Of a stretch of DNA of 64,000 nt, positions 55,543 through 64,000 are shown in pieces (within the stretch, counting starts at the first letter, position 1; every line of letters begins with the position of its first letter). The notes under the pieces are model-generated. The model was not told the DNA's origin, made no database searches, and saw only the letters and a program-made list of their open reading frames with translations. The DNA is taken from the NCBI GenBank assembly GCA_950295325.1, contig OX485804.1, forward strand, positions 9,176,001 through 9,240,000. Reading direction: 5' to 3'. The translations under genes were made by a program, and so were the position numbers. This DNA comes from Polytrichum commune (Eukaryota > Streptophyta > Polytrichopsida > Polytrichales > Polytrichaceae).

Positions 55543-56361
55543 GGGTGAGTTTCCACGTAGGTTGCTCGCCCACCAAATTCTAGTGTGCATAAGGACAAAG
55601 GGTGAGTTTTCATGTTGGCCGTTTGTCCACTAGATTCTAGATAGTAGTGGGTTGGAGGTGTTCACATGTAGTTAAGCATAAGCTATCATCCAGCCACATT
55701 CTGGTGGTATTCTAGGATATGGAGGGCCGTGGATATGGGCTGCTAGATTTCCATTCTTTCACTAAAGAATCTTTGACCTACAAGTTCCGGTCACCAAAGG
55801 AATAAGGTCGGTTAAAGACTCAAGAGAACCAATGTTTGTGTAGAACTCCATCCTTGGTAACCAGGAGGAAGAGGTTAGTAAGTGGGTCCAGATTTGAGAA
55901 TATGGGAGTAGCTAATCAGGGCATATGAACCCTACCCCACCAAATAAACCATTTGGGTGGCTTTGTCCTTATTCACACTAGAATATGGTGGGTGAACAAC
56001 CTACATGGAAACTCACCCAAAGCCGCCCAAATGTAGAAGAAATCTAGTGGGGTAGGGTTCATATGTGCCAACTAGCTACTCTCATCTTCTCAAATCCGGG
56101 CCCACTTACTATCCTCTTTCTCCCGATTACCAAGGATGAAATTCTACACCAACATTAGTTCTCTTAAGTCTTCAACTGATCTTAATCCTTTGATGACCGG
56201 CACTCGTAAGTCAAAGATTCTTAATGAACACATGAAAATCTAGTAGCCCATATCCATGGCCCTCCACATTCTAACAGACCCCAGAATATGGTTGGATGGC
56301 AGCTTCTGCTTACCTACATGCGAACACCTCCGACCCACTACTATCTAGAATCTAGTGGGCA
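55543..56361. mobile_element. Fold-back element: GGGTGAGTTTCC-type ends plus ~350-bp inverted arms
   Basis: 55543-56018 is bounded by GGGTGAGTTTCCACGTAGG and its complement (CCTACATGGAAACTCACCC). In addition, 55616-55967 is repeated inverted at 56021-56361 with about 50 bp between; for example CATATGAACCCTACCCCAC on the left faces GTGGGGTAGGGTTCATATG on the right. The region can therefore form one long hairpin. No open frame of interest. Confidence 0.8.
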
Positions 56362-57295
56362 CCTCCCCACCTCCGGTTGCAGGGGCCCTCTTCCTACTGC
56401 CACGTTGCACGAATATGTAGGTCGCAAACCAGTTTGAAGCTTCTTCGGCCAGCAACTTCAAACGATGCACTGAATCAACTGCAATCAAGCGCAAATTTAC
56501 GAGATTTTCATATTTGAACATATTATCCGTGAAAATACTCGGGTTTATACTGGAAATTATAAAGGTGGATGCTTGCAGACGTGCTTGGTTGCCAAATTCC
56601 AGGGTTTGAGCTAAGACTGCACTTGTTGCAAGGTGGGTGAGAACTTCTTGCTTTGAATCTCATTCATTGCCGTCATGAATGAAACATGATTTTTGTAGTG
56701 TCGGTGATGCGTTTCCCAATTTTGGGTTTCGAATTCAACTGACGATCGCTTACTTTGCTGGACTGGATTTGCATGTTGTTGGCTTCGGTTCAGTGGTTTC
56801 CGTTTAATATTTTCTTCGAATTTGTGCTTGCAAATTGAGGTTGTCCAAGTGTGGTTGATAGATTCGGCTGTCGCGTTGCCGTTTGCATTCGCATTGCGAG
56901 CCCAACTTCTAGCTCGGTGCTCTGTGACATGGAGCGATTGGATGCTCAGGGAGCTCCTTGCTCGATCGTGCGCATTGCATTTCTGGATTCCTCCTCCTCG
57001 CATCGCTTTTGCAATCTGAATTTGTTTCGATCGTTGCGGCTGACCTCCTCTGCCTCAATGCAGAATTTCACCTAACCCAACATTTGATGTGGAGGTGCAA
57101 GGTCTTCCAAGTCAATCGCACATGGAGATCATTCGCCACAAAGTCTTTTGGGCGCAAGGGGGGCAGCACACAAAATCAAATATGAACATTCATATGAAAC
57201 TTTCGCATTTGATCCACACTCGTCCCACATTTATGTTCTTTGTATCAAAAGAATGGTTCGTGCTTGATTCATGAAGGACTCTTGGGTCCTACAAC
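56362..57295. other. Intergenic DNA, no gene recognised
   Basis: Overlapping short frames on both strands at 56610-57270 have no domain or splice support. GC content rises around 56860-57010. Confidence 0.35.
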
Positions 57296-57580
57296 ATGAG
57301 TACGTATGAGACGGGCTTCGTCCCAATGAGCCACCCCTCCAACGAAACCCTCCCACAAATCGACGGCCAAGGCGGCGAGGATGTTTCGAGAGGTGACACC
57401 AAGCCACTGCAGCGAAGCATTACCCAACTACTTGAGCATGCCAAACCCCATGTGCAGACCCCACCTCGAATCGTCTACCTCTCTTCCTCTACCCAATCCC
57501 AACAACCCCCCTCCGCCCCGGCTATTTCCATGCCCGTTCTGCACCGAAAAACTCTGCCTTCAACTACACTAAATAGGTAG
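57296..57580 (+). CDS. Hypothetical protein fragment cut by a MITE
   Basis: The frame opens MSTYETGFVPMSHPSNETLP and is rich in Pro, Ser and Gln, with a short acidic part (DGQGGEDVSRGDTKP). It has no recognised domain. The last residues come from the inverted repeat of the element that starts at 57564, so the original reading frame was longer and is now broken. No promoter or further exon was identified. It may be a relic or chance open frame. Confidence 0.3.
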   Translation: MSTYETGFVPMSHPSNETLPQIDGQGGEDVSRGDTKPLQRSITQLLEHAKPHVQTPPRIVYLSSSTQSQQPPSAPAISMPVLHRKTLPSTTLNR

Positions 57581-57907
57581 ATTAGTGTTAGATGAAGATT
57601 AGTGTTGAATGCAATAGTTACCTAAAACGCTAATTTTCAACTGATATTACAATTAGTGTTTGAATAGGGTTTGAACAAATTATACCTTTTACGAGGTTCT
57701 CATATTCTTCTTCCTTCAATTCTTCATTCCAAGATTTACAAAATATCATCTAACACTAAATGCGCTCATGTAAATATTTAAAGTTACTACATGGTACAAA
57801 TAGTGTTAGAGTTGACATTTAGTGTTCTAACACTATAGAGACAATTTACATTTAGCGTTTTCGTTGACTACTAGTGTTTCTAACATTAATCTACCTATTT
57901 AGTGTAG
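57564..57907. mobile_element. 344-bp CACTA-like MITE with near-perfect inverted repeats
   Basis: The left end CTACACTAAATAGGTAGATT matches the complement of the right end over 28 bp with one mismatch. Several internal TAGTGTT/AACACTA copies on both strands resemble the subterminal repeats of CACTA elements. It shares the CTACACTAAAT terminus with the palindromic-end family but not the interior. Confidence 0.85.
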
Positions 57908-58089
57908 CTAGAGGTGGGTTTAGGGGGGAGTGGGATCACACCATAAGAAAAGAAAAGAAAAAATAACGCCCGTATTGGCATATCGGCGTGACTTCGAGCC
58001 CGTTGGCCTTATACTGATCATGGTATTTCGTGATGCAGTTGATGGTTTTATGCCTCCTTTGGGGAGGTGGGCTCTGATGGGTCACTAGT

Positions 58090-58385
58090 AGTCCGTTGTT
58101 GTTATGGTGGGGGGACTGGTGTTTGTTTGTTGTGTAGTTTTCGTTTGTTTAATACTAAATAGGTGAGGTATTTAATGGCGTTTTGGTGTATGTCTTTCAT
58201 GAGTTTTTTTATGTTTGATTTTGGGATTTTTAATTCTGTGAGTTTTTGAATGGAGTGTTCATGTACGTATGGCTCCTCTTACTCCTGCCGTGATTGTTAT
58301 GATGGGGTTGGTTTTCCAGCCATTATTCTGGATGGTGTTATTTAGAGGGTCATATTTGGCATGGATCACACCATAATCTTTGTAG
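58090..58385 (-). pseudogene. Second copy of the retroelement C-terminal fragment
   Basis: The minus strand reads HAKYDPLNNTIQNNGWKTNP, then PIITITAGVRGAI, then (after a frameshift near 58263) IQKLTELKIPKSNIKKLMKD and AIKYLTYLVLNKRKLHNK before a stop. It aligns with the fragment at 42040-42400. Only the 3' end is present, as in 5'-truncated retroelement insertions. Confidence 0.5.
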
Positions 58386-60705
58386 AATGGAGGTGATTAA
58401 AGTTGATCAACTGTTGTCACGTCCATCACCTAAGCCATTGGCCCACTGTGCATGGCTTGGGGGCAAGACTTACCTTGTTTGGATAGATGCCCGCATAACG
58501 ATCACCTCCATCATTTCGAGCTCAATAGAATATTCGTTGGGGATGGCCATTGTCATGGGTTCAATTTCCCCCATGGATAGTACATTGGAAAACATGCCCC
58601 CCCTCGGCCTTCAAGTCCACATTGGAGAGAATCGTACTATTTGACAATGAGGAACCCCCCCCCCCCCTTGGTGCACGGTGTTGGGCTAGTTGAAGGTGAT
58701 GAAGAGTGTGTAAAACGTCTTAGGTATTGGGGATTGACAATATGTACCACCTTGTGTCCCCAATTTTAGGGCATTGATTTGTGTAATTGTTTTTAAGATT
58801 TATTATCATTATTATCAGTAGTATTATTGTACGCCGTGTTGTTCCGAACATTGCTTGATGATGTTTTTTCTAAAAGTTTGGTTTTCTTAGAGCATGCTGG
58901 GTGATTTTTTTCATGGAAGATTGTTTCATATGCCATTTGGTTTCGTGTGATTTTGGTAATGGGCCCCAATGAGACGTGTGTTTAAAACATATTCGATCAT
59001 TTTTATTGATATTTCCAATGATCTCTATGATAGGAAACAAGGGTCTCCAATGGTTCCTTTTCCCAACTACCTCACTTCTCCAATGGCATCAAATGTTAGA
59101 TTTCTATAAATGGTCACAAGTCCACATTGATGCATTTGAGCCCTACATACCTCTTTTTTATTATCCAACATAACCACTACAATCAATAAATTTGACACCA
59201 GAAGTAGCTTTGAAGACCCCTAAGATTAGACCAAGCCAAGTCATCGGAGATGGAATGATCACAAAGTCACAAGATAACAGGGGTTCAAGATTCACGTTGA
59301 ATGGATGAAAGGTATGCTCATATGCAATAACTTTATCTCTGTTGTGGCATTTGCTCACAACCCAACATACCTTTCCCACACATCACACATCACAAAAGCA
59401 TTAACTTCCTCCAAGGCGTATAATGTTAGGCCACAACATACACCATTAGGCAACATGTCGGGGACTTGTTTTTACTAGAGACTCTTCATCCACGACAACG
59501 AATGAGTTCCCTGAGTCCTCGTACCATTACATTGTTTATAGCATTCAATGGCATTTACTATTTGGAATTATGCAATGCTATAGCTTTTTGCCAAGAATGT
59601 AACTTTTTACCAAATAAAATAATAGAAATCGTATATCGTATGTATAACCTTTTTAATCTTTGTTGGCAAGGAATGAAAACCTAAGGCGAGAAATTATAGC
59701 CTTGCGTCACTCCAAATACTGAGTGGCACTAAATACCATGCACGGGGGAGTGTGTACTTGGCATGACACGAGTGCGTACACTCAAGCATGATTTTGGACC
59801 GTTCATAAATGTGACAGAGTTCATCCATCCCCATCCCCATGTAATAATAATAAACTCAGCTCATCACCGACGCCGTCCGAGAAGCCAAGCTGTTCTCCGC
59901 ACTCGAGAAAAGGGAGAATCATCCATCCATCCCCTACGCACTGTCAGAGTGGACATGTCAGCTTTGGCCTACAAAGTGTCGCGACGTGATTAGTTGGGAC
60001 CTGTTAAAGATGACGTGGAACCAGAATTTAGGTGGAGATGTGCCCAATCATACCTGAAATGCAAGGCAGCAACCATGAGAATGGAAGTACATGCAGTCTG
60101 CCCTTGATAAATGTTACACTTATAAACGTTAACTCATTATATTTGTTAACAAAATCGTACTCCCCTCATATTGCTAACTAGAATGTTAACTATGTTAAAT
60201 GTTAACAATAATTTACTCCCCTCTTTGTTTATTTTGCCACTTATAAATGTTAACCTACGAAATACATCCAATATTGTGTGATGACATCCATTACATTGAC
60301 TCACAACCTTTCAAAGTGGCAAAAGCCACCAAATTTGACTTTTGTGATCAAATTATTCATCTGGACTATATTGATTCTTATTTTGTTTCATAAAAATAAA
60401 AGATTGATTTGATACACATATTTTATATATGATAATTTTGCAAAACTCTCCCTCCATAATTGTAATGAATTTATACTTGTTAAGCATTCAAAAAGCTCCC
60501 TTTATAACTGTTACAATGTTAACTCACTATAAATGTTAGGAAAATTTTACTTCAGAGCCTAACATTTATAGAGGGTGGATTGTATAAACAACGGGCTTCA
60601 TTGGGGTCTGTAGTGGTAGTGGTTCCCAATCGTCCACTAAGTTGATGGCCAAACCACACTATATTGTGCAACTACTTGGGACCATATTAACACCAAAGAC
60701 TCTGA
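58386..60705. other. Intergenic DNA with MITE relics
   Basis: A CACTA-like end relic (GTGGCACTAAATACCATGCA) is near 59720. A C12 tract lies at about 58656. The 85-residue frame at 58387-58644 has no domain. 60110-60560 repeats the motif AAATGTTAAC/GTTAACATTT several times. Confidence 0.4.
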
Positions 60706-61230
60706 TGCCCCCTTCCCACCTGACTTTAGCTAAGACTAAAAGTTGGTTCTAACAACCCAACCTTCACACCATCGACATTATCTATTGCCGAGCCTAGTTG
60801 GCAAATGACGTGGCATGGCTTAAAAGTGGAGGTGCTAAGTTTCAAGCACTGACCCTCTAATCGGTACTTAAACATGAGGCAAGAATATAGGACCTTTAAA
60901 AGTGTCGCCTCCCGCCCTTGTGATTGGTGCTTTGTAGTCGACTTAGCTATGAGGGCACGAGGAGCTTCATTAACAAAAAACTGATGGTAAGATAGGTGAG
61001 TAGTAAGGCATTTGGGGCTGGGACAAAAACTACCCAACATTCATTGCTTGGTAGATAAAACAATGAACATGTGTGAAAGCTACTCAACTATAACCTACTT
61101 GAAAATCTCTGGAGCAAGTTCTTGTAGGTGCATTGGGATAGCCGGATGCCTCCGCTATAACTGAGGGAACTTTACACCGATTTTTAAGAAATACTTTGGG
61201 TCTTAGCTAAAGTCGGGTGGGAAGGGGGCA
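60706..61230. mobile_element. TGCCCC-type MITE
   Basis: 525 bp. TGCCCCCTTCCCACCTGACT at the left and the complement at the right (GTCGGGTGGGAAGGGGGCA). Flanks are TGA on the left and TAA on the right, so the target duplication is imperfect. It aligns in inverse with 38018-38620. Confidence 0.8.
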
Positions 61231-63356
61231 TAACTTCGTTTTTATAAATGTTTAACCATCAGAATTGGTGTGAATGATAGCCATTTGAAAGAGAGCTTTA
61301 AATCTCCTTTTTAAAGTACGATGTGTTCAGTGTATTGGTGTTCTGTCATGCTCATATAATTCGGTCAACTTCAAAGGCACATCTCAAAGGCATAATATAT
61401 GATAGTGGATGTCTTGAAATATGCTACACCATTACTAATATTGGAGGGGGAGCACTTAGCGTAAATCTTGTCAATCACGCGAGGGTAATCAAAGGGTCCT
61501 ATATACATATATACATATATGTATATATATACACACACTATATGTCCTTGTTATAATTTCCACAAAAATCTAATGTTGCATAATATATTATACATTCATA
61601 ATATATTTGCATCGACAAGATATAAAATACCCTAATCTTATGTATGTTTTTGTAGACTATGGTCATGATTGATACTTCTACTGTGCACCCATATGTTACA
61701 AGTATGAACATTCAATGCACCTCTGAAGAAAATAATGGTTGGTATGAACCTTTGTGTTCTTTATCACGCCCCAAATGCCAATCAATGACCACCTCAAGGA
61801 GTAAACATGGTAAGGTATGTGAAAGAATTCCTCCGGTATACTAAAACCATAATTTTCTAGGGTGAAATGCCTAGATGTAGTAGCAAAGTGTTGTTTAGAT
61901 TTAGGTTTTTTTTTTCATGGTGTTAGGTACTCAATTATAGAATATAAAGATGAGATCTTCAAAACTTATCATTAAAAATATTGCTTAAAAAGTAATGGTT
62001 AATTCTGGTTCTTGACAGTCTAAATTTCATGACTTTGAATAGTTTGCTGTTGGATTTTTTTCATATTCCTTGAATTCATTATAAAATTGAGAGCATCATT
62101 ACAATTTTGTTCATAGAAAACATTGAATTAATGTAATTTTATCATGTTTTAAACAAATTCTAGACTTTTACGTGTTCAATATATCTACTTGCACTGTCTT
62201 CTAAAATATGTAGACTTTTATTGAAAAACTTTTGACAACATAAACTGCTTGGCTTTGTAGATCAATGTGCTTTTCAAATGTTTGTGATTTTTTCCTTCAC
62301 CAAATTCAAAGTAAGTATATAATGTTGAATCACTTCTACTTAAACTTATGCAGGGTACTGGAGTTGGGTACTTGATCGTGCATGCGCCCCTCACTACCTA
62401 ATAAGTTAGGCTACATGAGAGTTGAAATACCACAAAATTTTACCGGTTCGTGATGGTGAGATTCATAAGTCCAACACAATTTACATTGAATTGACCAACC
62501 TTGGATGCTTCTACTTTAGTACGGAGACATAAAGCGGAGATTGGGCCTCATATCATACTTGCATCCAAGCCTCTTTTAAGCCAATGATATGCCCATTATT
62601 GTTCAAGGCCCAAACCCTCAAGAGTTCCTCGGCATAACTTATGCTGCGGATGCACACTATGACTCTACGATAACTTGTAAGTAATTAGTGTGGGTTGCCA
62701 TTTAGAGTTTATGCGGTGCTATAACATTCTACTGTCAATGTACTCTCTTAATAACATTTGTTTTGATGTTCTACACATGGCAATGCACCACACCAAGTTA
62801 TTTAGTGGTATTTAGTGCCTCTTATGATTCATAGTTATGCAATGCTCTATTTAGAGATAGAGAGAGAGAACCAGCAAGGTAGGCATGAATGAGGGATGTT
62901 TCACCTTGATCATAAGCCTCATGTATTTTCCACATAGAAAACATGTTCTTACGAAGTTGAGTCCTTTGTGTTCTAAGATGTCCAAGCAACGCATTTAGCC
63001 TTTGTTGGTAAATCATAAAATTAATAGCAAATAGTTTTAGGGTATTGTAACTCCAAATAGCAAATGACACTAAATATCACAAACAATGTGCTTGTTTGTG
63101 TGGCACTTAGAAATAAATCACATCATCGATCGAGCAAAAATGAAGAAAGAAGAAGATTATGACTCTTAGCAATTATAATTGGTAATTCTCACTTATTGCA
63201 CATGTTAGCAAAGAACAAGATTGAGAAGCGGTGGGGGGGGGGGTTGGGTGAGAGTTGAACAAACCAAATATGTCTCTTTACTATCCATCTTAATTAACAA
63301 GGTTGTCATTGCATTAGAATACCCTACGTCTACTATGGTGAACATGCCTTATTCAA
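61231..63356. other. Intergenic DNA with microsatellite and MITE relics
   Basis: A TATACATA-type microsatellite occupies 61499-61540. CACTA-like end relics lie near 62800-62820 (ATTTAGTGGTATTTAGTGCC) and 63066-63090 (GACACTAAATATCACAAAC), facing each other, so a degraded element may span them. A G10 tract lies near 63232. No gene is seen. Confidence 0.45.
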
Positions 63357-63735
63357 CTACACTAAATATGATATTTAGTGTCACCAATTCTAATCGTCTT
63401 TCTCTATACTAATTGTAAACCGCGGTGTAGTGTCACCCACACTAAATATTAACCCAACATTATTTGTCACCCCTTGTAAATTTTGGGGGGAGATTATAGA
63501 TCTACAGTGTTGCAAATACTGTCACTTACCAAGTCATTTTTCATCCAAAATTTCAATCACCTATGAAAATATTTCATCACAAGTTGTTGACAAGAGAAGG
63601 TAAGGTTTTGGCTGATGGATGAACTCATCCATCGTCCAAGACAATATTTGTTCACTTATTCATAAGAAGTGTCATCCAAAAAATTACCATAGTGACATAA
63701 CATACCATATGACACTAAATTTCATATTTAGTGTA
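63357..63735. mobile_element. CACTA-like MITE with palindromic ends
   Basis: 379 bp. The left end is CTACACTAAATATGATATTT and the right end TTTCATATTTAGTGTA, each self-complementary. ACT occurs immediately outside both ACACTAAAT ends, a possible 3-bp duplication. It aligns with 2911-3309 (inverted) and 41623-41910. Confidence 0.75.
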
Positions 63736-64000
63736 CTTATCTTAAATGCACACCTATATTTGGACCTAACTTCTTCATCCATATTCTCGGGTCAACCGAA
63801 AGTTTAAGTCCACAAATTGGAGTTGTATTTCATAGCGAACATGGAAAAAATAATCATTTTATACCTATCTAACTTAGGTTTTGTTGGAAGATGTCAACAT
63901 GGACTCATGGCACAACCGTGACCTCTATATATGTTACTAAGGCTCGTTCAACGTGACATGAATTCAAACTAGTTCCATGTTATATCATAGTAGGTGGAGC

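Overview
The window is nuclear DNA from a plant. Its genes have short exons separated by GT-AG introns, CT-rich 5' leaders and telo-box-like AAACCCTA motifs. It encodes a plastid-lumen immunophilin and an arabinogalactan/LRR membrane protein, and most of the rest is AT-rich DNA full of small inverted-repeat transposons. The style suits a seedless land plant (bryophyte or lycophyte), but the species cannot be fixed from sequence alone. I recognise five protein genes, one tRNA and several decayed transposase or retroelement fragments.

Layout. 0-3.3 kb: the end of a PIF/Harbinger-like MITE, a dead pogo/Tigger transposase and two CACTA-like MITEs. 3.4-10.5 kb: a plus-strand gene for a five-KH-domain RNA-binding protein (RCF3/HEN4/At4g18375 type). 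10.7-20.3 kb: flanking DNA that is partly repeated in inverse on either side of an unassigned spacer. 20.5-25.1 kb: a second, minus-strand KH gene facing the first tail to tail. 25-32.5 kb: gene-poor DNA with a dead Tc1/mariner transposase and a well-bounded MITE with TAA target duplication. 32.7-37.1 kb: FKBP18-type plastid-lumen prolyl isomerase in ten exons. 37.7-42.4 kb: nested MITEs and a retroelement tail. 42.7-44.0 kb: ribosomal protein S25. 48.6 kb: tRNA-Ser(GCU). 49.4-51.2 kb: a secreted or membrane protein with an Ala/Pro-rich stalk and LRRs. 53-64 kb: a ~235-bp tandem array, a fold-back element, several MITEs and no confident gene.

The most informative story is the KH pair. Both copies share intron positions except one. 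The plus copy has an extra intron built from a dispersed repeat seen elsewhere in the window, and its next intron is swollen by the same repeat family. The minus copy lacks both changes, but its fifth KH domain has decayed into a stop-containing relic. So one copy gained a transposon-derived intron and kept five KH domains, while the other kept the simple structure and apparently lost KH5. The other genes are ordinary housekeeping or plastid genes with tandem duplications inside their introns. I found no CRISPR array, operon, defence island or coherent new biochemical system. The novelty here lies in intron, repeat and duplicate-gene evolution.
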